Counted from the stretch's first letter, positions 16,327 to 25,601 are shown. The stretch is 64,000 nt of DNA from Halopseudomonas sabulinigri (GCA_011053055.1 DRHT01000031.1:62001-126000), one strand, 5' to 3'. Made by a program: numbers and translations. Notes: generated by a model not told the origin, from the letters alone.

Positions 16327-17679
16327 ATGTCTGCCATTCAGTCTCTCACTGCCTTGCTCAAGCCGGTCGATCCGCTAAGCCCTGAAATGACCATCAGTGA
16401 TGTCGCCGACCAGTTACTGCTGCCCGACTTCAAGGCTTTCCTCTCACTGCCGGTCGTTGATAACCAGCAGCGCCCGCTTGGTTTGGTCAGCCGTTACCGC
16501 CTGCAAGATATCTTCATGCAGCGCTTTGGCCGCGATTTGTGGGGTAAACGCTCAACAACCGAGGCTGCCAACCCAGACTCCCTGGTAATCCCTATCAACA
16601 CGCCGCTGGACGAAGCCGCGCGCATCGTCACAGCGCAGCTGCAATACCCCATTACCGAAGACTTTATTCTGGTCGACGAGGCGGGGCGCTATCAGGGATT
16701 AGGCACCGTACTGGACCTGCTAAAAGCCATGGAGAGCCGCATAGACCAACGTAATCGCGCGCTCAACCGCGCACTCCGCGAGCTGAAGAACTCACAAGCA
16801 CACCTGATTCAATCAGAGAAAATGGCGTCACTAGGCCAAATGGTGGCTGGAGTCGCGCATGAACTGAATACGCCGCTGGGCTATGTGAAGAACAATGTGC
16901 AGCTGTTGCGCGACCTAGTGCAGCCACTACTGGAGCTAGCCGAAGCGCAGGCGCAGCTAAGTCAGTGTCTGAACGACCCCAACACACCCACTGATACAGT
17001 CGAAGCGGTGTTCGCCCGCGTACAAGATGCCACCGAGCTGGCCTCCCCCGCGACCTTCGAGGAAGACTTCACACCGCTGGTGGATGACACCCTGTACGGG
17101 CTGGAGCAGATCGGCGAACTGGCTGTGAGTCTCAAGGACTTTGCCCGCCTGGACCGCGCCATGAGCGAAGAAATCGACCTGAACGAATGCGTGCGCAGCG
17201 CCCTGGTGATCGCGCGCAATAGCTTAAAAGACAAAGCGCAAGTGGTTACTCGCCTCAGCGATGAATTGCCATCCATCACCTGTACGCCATCACAAATCAA
17301 CCAAGTGCTGTTGAACATGCTCACCAATGCAGCGCAAGCCATGCGGGGCAGCGGCCAGATTTTGATCAAGAGCTGGGCGGATACCCAGCGTGCTTACATC
17401 TCAATTCAGGACAACGGCCAAGGCATCCCGAAAGCCATTCAGCAGCGCATCTTCGATCCTTTCTTCACCACCAAGGCAGTGGGCGAAGGCACCGGGCTGG
17501 GGCTGGCAATTAGCTACAAAATTGTGCAGCAACACGGCGGCAATATCCGCTTTGCTTCCGAGCCCGGGCGCGGCACGCGCTTCGTTATCAGCTTGCCGCT
17601 GAGCCAACCCGCATCACTGCAACGGCAGCCGCAGCATCGGCTGCCGCAGCATCGGCTGCCGCTACAACGGAGCGCTTGA
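16327..17679 (+). CDS. Soluble CBS-domain sensor histidine kinase
   Basis: 450 aa with no membrane segment. An N-terminal CBS pair occupies about 1-135 (MTISDVADQLLLPDFKAFLS, PLGLVSRYRLQDIFM, FILVDEAGRYQGLGTVLDLL), suggesting sensing of an adenine nucleotide or similar ligand in the cytoplasm. A coiled coil leads to the HisKA-type H-box KMASLGQMVAGVAHELNTPL (about 165-185), then a long linker and HATPase_c: N-box LNMLTNAAQAMRGSG, G1 DNGQGIP, F-box IFDPFFTTK, G2 GEGTGLGLAI. The C-terminus ends in a short Gln-Pro-His-Arg-Leu repeat encoded by a 15-base direct repeat (near 17623-17665). One base separates it from the response regulator gene. Confidence 0.88.
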   Translation: MSAIQSLTALLKPVDPLSPEMTISDVADQLLLPDFKAFLSLPVVDNQQRPLGLVSRYRLQDIFMQRFGRDLWGKRSTTEAANPDSLVIPINTPLDEAARIVTAQLQYPITEDFILVDEAGRYQGLGTVLDLLKAMESRIDQRNRALNRALRELKNSQAHLIQSEKMASLGQMVAGVAHELNTPLGYVKNNVQLLRDLVQPLLELAEAQAQLSQCLNDPNTPTDTVEAVFARVQDATELASPATFEEDFTPLVDDTLYGLEQIGELAVSLKDFARLDRAMSEEIDLNECVRSALVIARNSLKDKAQVVTRLSDELPSITCTPSQINQVLLNMLTNAAQAMRGSGQILIKSWADTQRAYISIQDNGQGIPKAIQQRIFDPFFTTKAVGEGTGLGLAISYKIVQQHGGNIRFASEPGRGTRFVISLPLSQPASLQRQPQHRLPQHRLPLQRSA

Positions 17680-17680
17680 T

Positions 17681-18616
17681 ATGACCACGGCCGACCGCGT
17701 AAGTATCCTGTTTGTAGATGATGAAGAGCGCATTCTGCGCAGCCTGTCACTGCAGTTTCGTCGTCAATATCAGGTTATAACGGAGTCCAATCCAGCGCGG
17801 GTAATGGCGCGCCTGGAGATCGAACCGGTCGACATCATCGTTAGCGATCAGCGCATGCCCCAAATGAGCGGCAGCCAGTTGCTTAGCCAGGTACAGCAGG
17901 CTTACCCAAACAGCCTACGCATTCTACTCACCGGGTACTCCGACCTGGATGCCGCTGTCGATGCGCTGAACAGTGGTGGCATTTTCCGCTACCTGACCAA
18001 ACCTTGGGAACAGCAGGACATGGCAGACACGCTCGCGCAGGCCGCCGAGATAGTCCGCCACCGGCGCCGATTTCTGGCCCAGGCACCCGTCGCGGTTCCG
18101 ACGCCTGCGGTTGCGGCTCAACGCGTTCGCCTGTTGTTAATTGATGACGATCAAGAAACCCTGTTACTGAGCCGCGACATTTGTGGGCGCCTCGGCGTGC
18201 AATTGCAGGCAGTCAGCACACTGGATGGGGCTTTAGCCAAGTTAAACGAAGAGGAAATTGATATTTTGCTCAGCGATATCCGCCTGGGCAATGACGATCT
18301 GCGTCCACTACTAATGACGTTGGCGCAAGCTCATCCGCAATTGCTGAGCATTGTAGTGACGCCTTTTCAAGACACCCAGCTGCTGCTCAAACTAATTAAT
18401 CAGGCACAAATTTTTCGTTATCTGCCCAAGCCAATTCGGCGCGGCATGCTGGAGCGGGCGATCAAGACCGCAGTGAATCAGGTAGAGGAGGCAAGGCTGC
18501 AGCCCAGCGTACCCTCACTGCGCCAAGCTGAGGCCCCGCGTGCGGCCGAAGAGCAGAGCCGGGTGAGCAACTTTATGGGCATGCTCGGGCGCTTACGGCA
18601 ACGCTTAACCGCTTGA
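17681..18616 (+). CDS. Response regulator with two receiver domains and no output domain
   Basis: 311 aa. Receiver 1 (about 5-125): acidic pair LFVDDEERIL, phosphoacceptor IIVSDQRMPQMSG, Thr in ILLTGYSD and Lys in YLTKPWEQQD. Receiver 2 (about 145-265): LLIDDDQETLLL, DILLSDIRLGNDD, VVTPFQD and YLPKPIRRGM, so all key residues are present in both. The remaining tail (about 270-311) is polar with no recognisable domain. Coupled to the CBS kinase gene (one-base spacing). It may signal by protein contact or be a phosphate sink. Receiver 1 resembles that of RpfG-type regulators, but no HD-GYP domain is present. Confidence 0.85.
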   Translation: MTTADRVSILFVDDEERILRSLSLQFRRQYQVITESNPARVMARLEIEPVDIIVSDQRMPQMSGSQLLSQVQQAYPNSLRILLTGYSDLDAAVDALNSGGIFRYLTKPWEQQDMADTLAQAAEIVRHRRRFLAQAPVAVPTPAVAAQRVRLLLIDDDQETLLLSRDICGRLGVQLQAVSTLDGALAKLNEEEIDILLSDIRLGNDDLRPLLMTLAQAHPQLLSIVVTPFQDTQLLLKLINQAQIFRYLPKPIRRGMLERAIKTAVNQVEEARLQPSVPSLRQAEAPRAAEEQSRVSNFMGMLGRLRQRLTA

Positions 18617-18636
18617 ACCGGCTGCACACGATCTTT

Positions 18637-19116
18637 TTATACAGCCAAAAGCGCAACCAGCTGCTCAATCTCATCCTCGTTGAATACTTTTACGCCTGAG
18701 CGACGCAAGGCGGCAGCAGTGACGCCTTCTCCCGTGACCCGAGTGCCGTTGAAGTTGCCATCGTAGTTTTCATGATTGCCGCAGGAAGGACTGCGCGCTT
18801 TGAGTAGCGCAAAACGAATGTTGTGGCTTGACGCCAGCTGCACGGCGCGGTCGGCGCCGCGCACAAAAGCGGCCGTTACATCATCCCCGTCTACGGTCAG
18901 CACTGGCAGCAGACCGTCAAGTACCGACGCTCCCTGCCCACCGGGGATCTCAGCCGGGGGCCTTGGTGTCGGTAAGCCACCCGCTACTTCTGGACAAACG
19001 GCAACCACTCGACCCTCGGCCTGCCAACGCAATAACTGCTCCTGCGGATCGAAACTGCCACCGTCATAGCGCACCGCATGACCTAACAGGCAGCGGCTAA
19101 CCAGGATTTTTTCCAT
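18637..19116 (-). CDS. DUF523 family protein
   Basis: About 159 aa from MEKILVSRCLLGHAVRYDG, the normal family start; five extra codons upstream (start 19131) are possible. DUF523 proteins keep Cys in SRCLLGH, VCPEVAGGLPTPRPPAEI and LKARSPSCGNHENYDG, a pattern suggestive of a metal or Fe-S site. Function unknown. On the same strand and just downstream of the prolyl hydroxylase gene. Confidence 0.85.
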   Translation of the reverse strand: MEKILVSRCLLGHAVRYDGGSFDPQEQLLRWQAEGRVVAVCPEVAGGLPTPRPPAEIPGGQGASVLDGLLPVLTVDGDDVTAAFVRGADRAVQLASSHNIRFALLKARSPSCGNHENYDGNFNGTRVTGEGVTAAALRRSGVKVFNEDEIEQLVALLAV

Positions 19117-19171
19117 TGCAACGTCATCCATTCTTAGAGCAAGGCGCTTTAGTCTAAGCCCGCTACGGCGT

Positions 19172-19807
19172 TCAACGCAGCAGCGGATTGTCCGGGCGGC
19201 GGCGGAACCAGCCAGCCAAGCTCGCCCTGTCTTTGCCAGCAGCCAACACCTCGTGTTCTATGTCCGCGCTAGCGAATACGGCCACCGTACCGGCGCGCGG
19301 CGGAAAATCTCGCACCCCTGAATCCAGATGCAGCCGCAATTCACCGCCGTCACCTGGCTGCCAGTGCTGATTTAGATAAGCAACCACCGACACCGCACGC
19401 AAAGGGCTATTTTGAAAACGATCCAGATGCCTTTGGTAGCCAGCGCCCGGCGGATACAGCGCAAAGTGAGTTTCAAAGCTATCCAGCCCCAGGAAAAGGC
19501 TGCGATTTAATGCTCCGCGCAGGGTATCCATCAGCGCCAGATAAGTGGCATTGGCCGCATGGTGTGGGCAGTCATCCAGCCAACGGGTGTAATCACCGCG
19601 AATTTCCGGCACAACTGCTTGATCGCCGCCTCGGCCGATAGCGGCTGGGGTCAGGCGGTCCTGCTGCCAAAGCGCGCGGCACTGCTCAGCCAGCGCCTGC
19701 ACTAGCGGCCCAGGTAGCAAGTTGTCCTGCACGGACCAACCGCGCTCAGCCAACTCGTCAGCTATCAGCTCATAACGGCTGACCGACACCTCGGGGAACT
19801 CGAACAT
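19172..19807 (-). CDS. HIF-PHD-like 2-oxoglutarate/Fe(II) prolyl hydroxylase
   Basis: 211 aa. The catalytic double-stranded beta-helix shows the iron-binding HxD in YQRHLDRFQ, then VVAYLNQHWQPGDGGELRL, VFASADIEHEV with the distal His, and RASLAGWF with the Arg that binds 2-oxoglutarate. These blocks align well with human PHD2 (YVRHVD, YLNKDW, GGxLR, PHEV, RYAITVWYF). A P. putida enzyme of this family (PPHD) is reported to hydroxylate a proline of EF-Tu and, as I recall, its gene lies near serA. So this is probably the EF-Tu prolyl hydroxylase, an oxygen-dependent modifier. Substrate is inference. Confidence 0.8.
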   Translation of the reverse strand: MFEFPEVSVSRYELIADELAERGWSVQDNLLPGPLVQALAEQCRALWQQDRLTPAAIGRGGDQAVVPEIRGDYTRWLDDCPHHAANATYLALMDTLRGALNRSLFLGLDSFETHFALYPPGAGYQRHLDRFQNSPLRAVSVVAYLNQHWQPGDGGELRLHLDSGVRDFPPRAGTVAVFASADIEHEVLAAGKDRASLAGWFRRRPDNPLLR

Positions 19808-19985
19808 GGCAGTGATACTCGAAGAGGGAACGCCGGCCTGCCAGAGGCCGCATCAGAGAATGCGATAGACTTACTACAGAGAAGACTGTATTCGCTCCGC
19901 CGCTCATTGCGCGTCTAGCGGGTCAATCCGAATAAGCGGTCGCGGGCATTGTAAGTCATAGCAACTCTCTGGCAAGATTTTCCGC

Positions 19986-20001
19986 GCGGGCAGCTGCCCG
20001 C
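19986..20001. promoter_or_regulatory. 16-base perfect palindrome before the DUF2059-like gene
   Basis: GCGGGCAGCTGCCCGC is fully self-complementary and sits about ten bases upstream of the AGAGG ribosome site of the next gene. It could be an operator or an mRNA hairpin; nothing decides between them. Confidence 0.4.
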
Positions 20002-20022
20002 ACGTCATTACAAGAGGCTTTT

Positions 20023-20769
20023 ATGCGTCACACCCTATTTTCAGCCGTTCGCACCACACTGATGAGCGGTTTATTGGCCATCAGCATCCCCGCATTCGCC
20101 AATACCAATGAGCTGTACCAAGTCTCCGGCATGCAAACCCATCAGGAGCACTTTCAGCAAGCCTTGAAAAAAGCGCAACAGCGCTATGCAGCCCAATTGC
20201 CCGCGTCCGTCGCTGAGAACCTGAAGAACAAGAGCAACGAGCGCTTTGAGTCAGGCCGTATGCATGCTCGAGCGGCCGCCACGCTGCAAGTTAATCTAAA
20301 CGACAGTGAGCTAGAGCAAGCGTTAACGTTCTACCGCAGTGATCTGGGTCAGCAGGTAGTCACTGCAGAAACCCGAGCCACCTCACCAGCCGAGGTTAGC
20401 GCCATGCAAAATGGCCTGCCGGTGATGCAGGCCAGCGCCGAACGCAAAGCCACTATCGACCGATTGGCCAAGCAATTACCGGCCCTGGACATGGGCGAAG
20501 AAGTTTCAATGGCGCTAGCCGGCATGGCGACTCAGAGCGCTAACCAAATGCTCGGTGGGCTGTTCCAGATTCCCGAAGGGCTGGCCACGCAGCAACGCGG
20601 CGCACTACGCTCACAAATGGAGCCGAACTTGCCGCAGACCCTCTTGTACGTTTACCGCGACCTGGATGACGCACAACTCAACAGTTATGCAGACTGGAGC
20701 GAGTCGGACAACGGCCGCGCTTTTTATAAAGCCGCGAACGCTGCTGCGCATGACGCACTGAATCCCTGA
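20023..20769 (+). CDS. Periplasmic DUF2059-like protein
   Basis: 248 aa with a Sec signal peptide (LMSGLLAISIPAFA, cleaved near residue 26). The mature part is helical, with two similar segments: LNDSELEQALTFYRSDLGQQ and LDDAQLNSYADWSESDNGRAFYK, the repeated 'elaxxxxfyxsxxGxxf' pattern of DUF2059 proteins. AGAGG precedes the ATG. Function unknown. A single-gene unit closed by a strong terminator. Confidence 0.65.
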   Translation: MRHTLFSAVRTTLMSGLLAISIPAFANTNELYQVSGMQTHQEHFQQALKKAQQRYAAQLPASVAENLKNKSNERFESGRMHARAAATLQVNLNDSELEQALTFYRSDLGQQVVTAETRATSPAEVSAMQNGLPVMQASAERKATIDRLAKQLPALDMGEEVSMALAGMATQSANQMLGGLFQIPEGLATQQRGALRSQMEPNLPQTLLYVYRDLDDAQLNSYADWSESDNGRAFYKAANAAAHDALNP

Positions 20770-20785
20770 TTCAGCTGAAGCACAA

Positions 20786-20825
20786 AAAAACGGGACACTA
20801 AGCCAAGTGTCCCGTTTTTATTTTT
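20786..20825. terminator. Bidirectional Rho-independent terminator
   Basis: AAAAACGGGACACT-AAGCCA-AGTGTCCCGTTTTT with a T-run on + and A-run on the other side, lying between convergent genes. Works in either direction. Confidence 0.92.
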
Positions 20826-20867
20826 AGCATCAACCTATCCAGTCAGACGCCTTCTTCCAGTAGCCAG

Positions 20868-21800
20868 CTACCCGCCTAAACGCGGGGCCAGCCACTCCAG
20901 ATATTGCTTACGTAGCTTCTGGTGCTCATTGGCCAAGTGATGCCGCGCCTTGGGCAAGTAAAGCGTATCCGGCTCGGCAAACTTGCTTTCCAATACCTTA
21001 ATGTTGTGCTGCCAGTCCACAGTACCGTCATCCTGACCTTGAATAATCAAGGGTTTGTGAGCCACACTGCTGGCACTCTCGATGCGCGGAATCCAGCGTT
21101 CCAGCGCTTGCACCCAAGCCACCGGCAATACCTGTGGCTGCAGCGGATCGTGAGTACGGATGAAATCCAGAAAAGCCTGATCACTGGAGTTATCGGTGAA
21201 CTTGCGACCCAGTTGCTGTACAAAACCGCCCAGCAGGCGCAGCCCCATCTGTGAGAATCCCCACTGCCGTGGCCGCACCAACGGAGCCATCAGAATGGTT
21301 TCGCCCAGCTCTTGCGGCAGTGGGCCGTGCAACAGTCGATCAATTAGAATGGCGCCGCCGGTGCTCTGCCCAAGCATGTGCCAAGGCGCCGGCAACTCCC
21401 AGAGCATCGCCTGCTCAAGAACACCATCAAGCACCTTCTGATAGCGCATAAAACAATCAATACTCGCGCGTTCGCCACTGGACAGACCGTGCCCCGGCAA
21501 ATCGAACGCCAATACGGCGAAATGCTGCTGCAACGCCCACTCAATCAAATGCCGATACAAGCCCATATGGTCGTAATAACCATGCAGAATCAACAGAGTG
21601 CCGCGAGCAACCGGTGGCTTCCATATTTGTACCGCGACACTGAATCCATCCACCTCAATGCGCCCGAGATGCTGGGCCGAACGCTCGCTGAAGTCGATCC
21701 CGTAATAACCAGCATAACGACGCGCAGCCGCATCCACTGCCCGGCCAGGTTCAAGTGCCGGCAGCTGATCAACAAAGGAAGTAATAAAAGCCTGGTCCAT
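20868..21800 (-). CDS. Alpha/beta hydrolase (lysophospholipase/monoglyceride lipase type)
   Basis: 310 aa. Oxyanion region LLILHGYYDHMGLYRH, then FDLPGHGLSSGERASID, nucleophile elbow MLGQSTGGAILI (Ser), late Asp in IIQGQDDGTVDW and catalytic His in LPKARHHLANE. No signal peptide, so cytoplasmic or membrane-peripheral. Resembles PldB-like hydrolases; substrate not readable. Single gene, convergent with the DUF2059-like gene and divergent from glcB. Confidence 0.85.
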   Translation of the reverse strand: MDQAFITSFVDQLPALEPGRAVDAAARRYAGYYGIDFSERSAQHLGRIEVDGFSVAVQIWKPPVARGTLLILHGYYDHMGLYRHLIEWALQQHFAVLAFDLPGHGLSSGERASIDCFMRYQKVLDGVLEQAMLWELPAPWHMLGQSTGGAILIDRLLHGPLPQELGETILMAPLVRPRQWGFSQMGLRLLGGFVQQLGRKFTDNSSDQAFLDFIRTHDPLQPQVLPVAWVQALERWIPRIESASSVAHKPLIIQGQDDGTVDWQHNIKVLESKFAEPDTLYLPKARHHLANEHQKLRKQYLEWLAPRLGG

Positions 21801-21983
21801 TCAATGTCCAGCCAGAAAAAGGGATGCAAGCCCGCAACAGCGGCCTAGACGGCTGCGCGGCCCCACAGAATTCCACGTTATGAGCATGATTTGCAACCGA
21901 TCATCGTGTAACATTCTGGCTCTCCAAATTCCACGTCCTGGTGCGCGATGCGCGCAGGTTATCAGCAGAGTGAGGGTTGCCCC

Positions 21984-24161
21984 ATGACAGACCGCGTCCA
22001 AGTTGGCAGTTTACAAGTTGCCAAGGTTCTCCACGACTTCATCAACCAGCAGGCCATTCCGGGCACCGGCGTCGACGCCACCGCCTTCTGGGCCGGCTTT
22101 GAAGCGCTGATCAACGACTTGGCGCCGAAGAACAAAGCCTTGCTGGCCAAGCGTGACGATCTACAGGCTCAAATCGACGCCTGGCACCATGCACACAAGG
22201 GCCAAGCCCATGACGCTGCTGCTTATAAAACCTTCCTGCAGCAGATCGGTTACCTGTTACCCGAGCCCGAAGATTTCCAGGCCACCACCGCCAACGTCGA
22301 CGAAGAAATCGCCACCATGGCCGGCCCGCAGTTGGTAGTCCCGGTGATGAATGCGCGCTTCGCTCTGAACGCAGCCAATGCTCGCTGGGGCTCACTCTAC
22401 GATGCCCTCTATGGCACCGACGCCATCTCCGAAGCAGACGGCGCAAGCAAAGGCCCTGGTTACAACGAAATCCGTGGCAACAAGGTTATCGCTTTCGCGC
22501 GTGACTTCCTCAATCAGGCAGCCCCGCTGGCGAATGGTTCCCACGTTGATTCAACGGCTTACACCATCAAGGACGGCCAACTGAGCGTCGCTCTTAAAGA
22601 TGGCACCCGCACAGGCCTGAAAGATGCCGCCCAGTTTATCGGTTTCAATGGTCCTGCTGACGCGCCCACCGCCGTACTGCTCAAGCACAACGGCCTGCAC
22701 TTCGAAATCCAGATCGACGCGACCACCAACGTCGGCCAGACCGATGCGGCTGGCGTAAAAGACGTACTGATGGAATCGGCACTGACCACCATCATGGACT
22801 GCGAAGACTCCATCGCTGCCGTTGATGCCGACGACAAGACCGTCGTCTACAGCAACTGGCTGGGCCTGATGAAAGGCGATCTGGCGGAAACCGTCAGCAA
22901 GGGCGGCAGCAACTTCACCCGCACCATGAATCCCGACCGCGAGTACACCACCGCCGACGGTTCAAGCCTGTCTCTGCACGGTCGTTCACTGCTGTTCGTA
23001 CGTAATGTTGGCCATCTGATGACCAACAACGCCATTCTCGACAAGAGCGGCAATGAAGTGCCTGAAGGCATCATGGATGGCGCAGTCACCAGCCTGATCG
23101 CGCTGCACAACCTGAATGGCAACACCAGCCGCAAGAACACCCGCACCGGTTCGGTCTATATCGTAAAGCCGAAGATGCACGGCCCGGAAGAAGTCGCCTT
23201 CACCAGCGAGCTTTTCGGCCGCATCGAAGACATGCTTGGCATGCAGCGCAACACGCTGAAAGTCGGCATCATGGATGAAGAGCGTCGCACCACAATCAAC
23301 CTGAAAGCCTGCATCAAGGCTGCCAGCGAGCGTGTAGCTTTCATCAACACCGGCTTCCTGGACCGTACCGGCGACGAGATTCACACGTCAATGGAAGCAG
23401 GCGCTTTCATTCGCAAGGGCGAAATCAAAGGCGCAGTCTGGATTGGCGCCTATGAGAACAACAACGTCGACATCGGTCTGGCGACTGGCCTGAAAGGCCG
23501 TGCTCAAATCGGCAAAGGCATGTGGGCCATGCCCGACCTGATGGCCGCCATGCTGGAGCAGAAAATCGGTCACCCCATGGCAGGTGCTAACACTGCCTGG
23601 GTTCCCTCTCCGACTGCCGCCACCCTGCACGCCTTGCATTACCACAAGGTGAACGTGGCTGAACGTCAGGACGAACTGGCCAAGCGCACTGCAGCTTCTG
23701 TCGATGACATCCTGACCATCCCGCTGGCTGCCAGCACCGACTGGTCCAAGGAAGACATTCAGCAGGAACTGGACAACAACGCTCAGGGCATCCTTGGCTA
23801 TGTTGTGCGCTGGATTGATCACGGCGTTGGCTGCTCCAAGGTGCCAGACATCAACGATGTGGGCCTGATGGAAGACCGCGCGACTCTGCGTATCTCCAGC
23901 CAACACATTGCCAACTGGTTGCGTCACGGCATCTGCTCGGAAGAGCAGGTCATGGAAACGATGAAGCGCATGGCTGCAGTGGTTGACCGTCAAAACGAAA
24001 ACGACCCGGCCTACAAGCCAATGGCGCCAAACTTTGACGACAGCATCGCCTTCCAGGCCGCCGTTGAACTGTGTGTCGAAGGTACCAAGCAGCCAAACGG
24101 TTATACCGAGCCGGTTCTGCATCGTCGTCGCCGCGAGTTTAAAGCCAAGTTCGGCCAGTAA
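21984..24161 (+). CDS. glcB: Malate synthase G
   Basis: Condenses glyoxylate with acetyl-CoA to malate in the glyoxylate bypass. From ATG 21984 it is 725 aa, the usual MSG length; the 12 extra codons in the ORF track are not needed and GAGGG precedes this ATG. Signatures: [28 protein letters not shown]-like region [42 protein letters not shown] and [17 protein letters not shown]. Needed for growth on C2 units, for instance acetyl-CoA from fatty acids or alkanes. Followed by its own terminator. Confidence 0.96.
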   Translation: MTDRVQVGSLQVAKVLHDFINQQAIPGTGVDATAFWAGFEALINDLAPKNKALLAKRDDLQAQIDAWHHAHKGQAHDAAAYKTFLQQIGYLLPEPEDFQATTANVDEEIATMAGPQLVVPVMNARFALNAANARWGSLYDALYGTDAISEADGASKGPGYNEIRGNKVIAFARDFLNQAAPLANGSHVDSTAYTIKDGQLSVALKDGTRTGLKDAAQFIGFNGPADAPTAVLLKHNGLHFEIQIDATTNVGQTDAAGVKDVLMESALTTIMDCEDSIAAVDADDKTVVYSNWLGLMKGDLAETVSKGGSNFTRTMNPDREYTTADGSSLSLHGRSLLFVRNVGHLMTNNAILDKSGNEVPEGIMDGAVTSLIALHNLNGNTSRKNTRTGSVYIVKPKMHGPEEVAFTSELFGRIEDMLGMQRNTLKVGIMDEERRTTINLKACIKAASERVAFINTGFLDRTGDEIHTSMEAGAFIRKGEIKGAVWIGAYENNNVDIGLATGLKGRAQIGKGMWAMPDLMAAMLEQKIGHPMAGANTAWVPSPTAATLHALHYHKVNVAERQDELAKRTAASVDDILTIPLAASTDWSKEDIQQELDNNAQGILGYVVRWIDHGVGCSKVPDINDVGLMEDRATLRISSQHIANWLRHGICSEEQVMETMKRMAAVVDRQNENDPAYKPMAPNFDDSIAFQAAVELCVEGTKQPNGYTEPVLHRRRREFKAKFGQ

Positions 24162-24183
24162 GCCCGCAGCGCAGCACTGAAAG

Positions 24184-24208
24184 ACCCGGCCGCGCGCCGG
24201 GTTTTTTC
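24184..24208 (+). terminator. Terminator of glcB
   Basis: ACCCGGC-CGCGC-GCCGGGTTTTTTCG: 7-bp GC-rich stem followed by six T. Confidence 0.9.
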
Positions 24209-24316
24209 GTTTTAGGAGGACAGAAAAAGAGAGTGGCACGCTATTGGCCGTCATTGAGAAAAAGCGCATCATCCGCGCCAATTCGTATTTATCGCAGTGC
24301 ACAGTCAATAACGGGG

Positions 24317-24910
24317 ATGTGGCGCGTGGAAAGAATCGAGCCGGTTTTCAGTAAAAAAGAGCAAGGCACCAGCGGCCTGTATGCAAGCCGGGAACGCGCA
24401 GAAAAGAGCCGCAAAATAACGCGCCCCGCGGTACTTGAGATGGAAGGCAGATTATCTCTGGCCAATTACTGGCTATATCACGCGGCCTTCAACCTCGATC
24501 TCTTTATGCTGTTTTACGCACTAGCCTATTACCTGCTGCGCCACGACCCGTTTTTATTAATGCTGAGCATATCGATCCTCTTCCTGCTCAACTGCTGGGT
24601 CAGTCTCGCACTGGTTATCCGACGCACCCGAGACATCGGTTGGTCTGCTTGGTGCTGCTGGCTGTTCGCCCTGCCGCTGATTGGCGAACTTTTCATGCTG
24701 TTCATAGCCCTCAGACCCGGGCAGCGTAAGAGCAACAGGGCCGGACGACCGAATCCGTTCTACAGCAAGGCGCAGCATCGGCAGATAGCCGTTCTTGCCG
24801 TGCTCAACACAGCACTAGTTGTGTTACTGCTGATGCTCTTTCAAACACACATTGAGGACGCCTCGCGCATCATCGTGACGGCATTTCTTGAGCTCATTAG
24901 CAGACGATAA
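24317..24910 (+). CDS. DUF805 membrane protein with cytoplasmic N-terminal extension
   Basis: 197 aa if it starts at ATG 24317. The C-terminal 150 residues form a DUF805 domain: EGRLSLANYWLYHAAFN, paired TM helices, then RRTRDIGWSAWCCWLFALP and FIALRPGQRKSNRAGRPNP, plus a last TM helix near the end. Residues 1-40 are charged. The ORF track uses GTG 24233, which has AGGAGGA 12 bases upstream; the region between has no family similarity that I can see, so the start is uncertain. Function unknown. Confidence 0.7.
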   Translation: MWRVERIEPVFSKKEQGTSGLYASRERAEKSRKITRPAVLEMEGRLSLANYWLYHAAFNLDLFMLFYALAYYLLRHDPFLLMLSISILFLLNCWVSLALVIRRTRDIGWSAWCCWLFALPLIGELFMLFIALRPGQRKSNRAGRPNPFYSKAQHRQIAVLAVLNTALVVLLLMLFQTHIEDASRIIVTAFLELISRR

Positions 24911-24987
24911 AACCGACCCCAGCTGAACCCTTAGGCAACAACGAGCTCCAAACTCAAGCAAAGCGAATTGATACGGGAGCACGCAGA

Positions 24988-25302
24988 ATGAAATACATCT
25001 TTGAAGTACACATCAAGGAAGGTTTTCACGCGGAGGATTATGCCGACGCCTGGGTTCGCGCCAGCCAATTGATTCAGCAAGCACCTGGCGCTAAAGGTAC
25101 CGAGCTACATCGCAAGATAGGCGATCCGCGCACGTTGATCGCCATTGCCCATTGGGAGAACAAGACTGACCGCGATGCGATGGAAGGCAAGCCCAGCGAA
25201 GCAGTGGCAAAAATCATCAAGGGAGCCGCGCGCTTCTGCGATATCCGTTTTATTGGGGAGTTTGATGAGCCGGAATGGGTGGTGATGCCGCCAGCAAGTT
25301 GA
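24988..25302 (+). CDS. Small dimeric alpha/beta-barrel (ABM-like) protein
   Basis: 104 aa. MKYIFEVHIKEGFHAEDYAD starts a beta strand and helix; later PGAKGTELHRKIGDPRTLIAIAHWENKTDRDAM is the pattern of antibiotic-biosynthesis-monooxygenase-like ferredoxin folds. RBS GGGAGC before ATG. Function and substrate unknown; possible small-molecule oxygenase or stress protein. Confidence 0.65.
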   Translation: MKYIFEVHIKEGFHAEDYADAWVRASQLIQQAPGAKGTELHRKIGDPRTLIAIAHWENKTDRDAMEGKPSEAVAKIIKGAARFCDIRFIGEFDEPEWVVMPPAS

Positions 25303-25339
25303 TCGCCGCGTAGCGCGACTAGCTGAACAGACTAATCAC

Positions 25340-25582
25340 TCACTCAGCTTCATTCTTCTTGTGCCCACGCAAATTGAGCACAAACAAACCGACCTGCAGG
25401 GTAATCAGGGCGTAAGCTGCGGTGTGCCAACCCCAAACGATCCACAACAGGTTGCTGAAAATAAAACAGCAGAACCCCCAGTTGCGTTTACGCCGAACTT
25501 GCGAACCAACCAACCAGGCGGCGATCAGTGTCGTCACCATCGCCGGCCATTGCAGCAGGTCTATCAATGTATCCATGTCCAT
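25340..25582 (-). CDS. Small membrane protein, conserved hypothetical
   Basis: 80 aa with three hydrophobic segments (MVTTLIAAWLVGSQV, WGFCCFIFSNLLWIVWGW, AYALITLQVGLFVLNLRG) and a basic-acidic tail KKNEAE. The WGFxxFxxSNxLWxxWG pattern is one I associate with conserved hypothetical Pseudomonas proteins; no function known. The start codon lies inside a perfect hairpin (25569-25601), and there is no clear ribosome site before it, so expression may be controlled or the true start may be one of the next ATGs (25576). Confidence 0.6.
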   Translation of the reverse strand: MDMDTLIDLLQWPAMVTTLIAAWLVGSQVRRKRNWGFCCFIFSNLLWIVWGWHTAAYALITLQVGLFVLNLRGHKKNEAE

Positions 25583-25601
25583 AATGAATGGACATGGATA
25601 C
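25569..25601. repeat. Perfect 14-bp inverted repeat over a start codon
   Basis: GTATCCATGTCCAT-AATGA-ATGGACATGGATAC. The stem contains the first two ATGs of the minus-strand gene and its loop is where a ribosome site would be expected. No T-run follows, so it is not a terminator of the usual type. Confidence 0.85.

Noticed and set aside
23388-24308. 306-aa minus-strand ORF opposite glcB
   Set aside because: Mirror frame of malate synthase G; no domain and no start signal.
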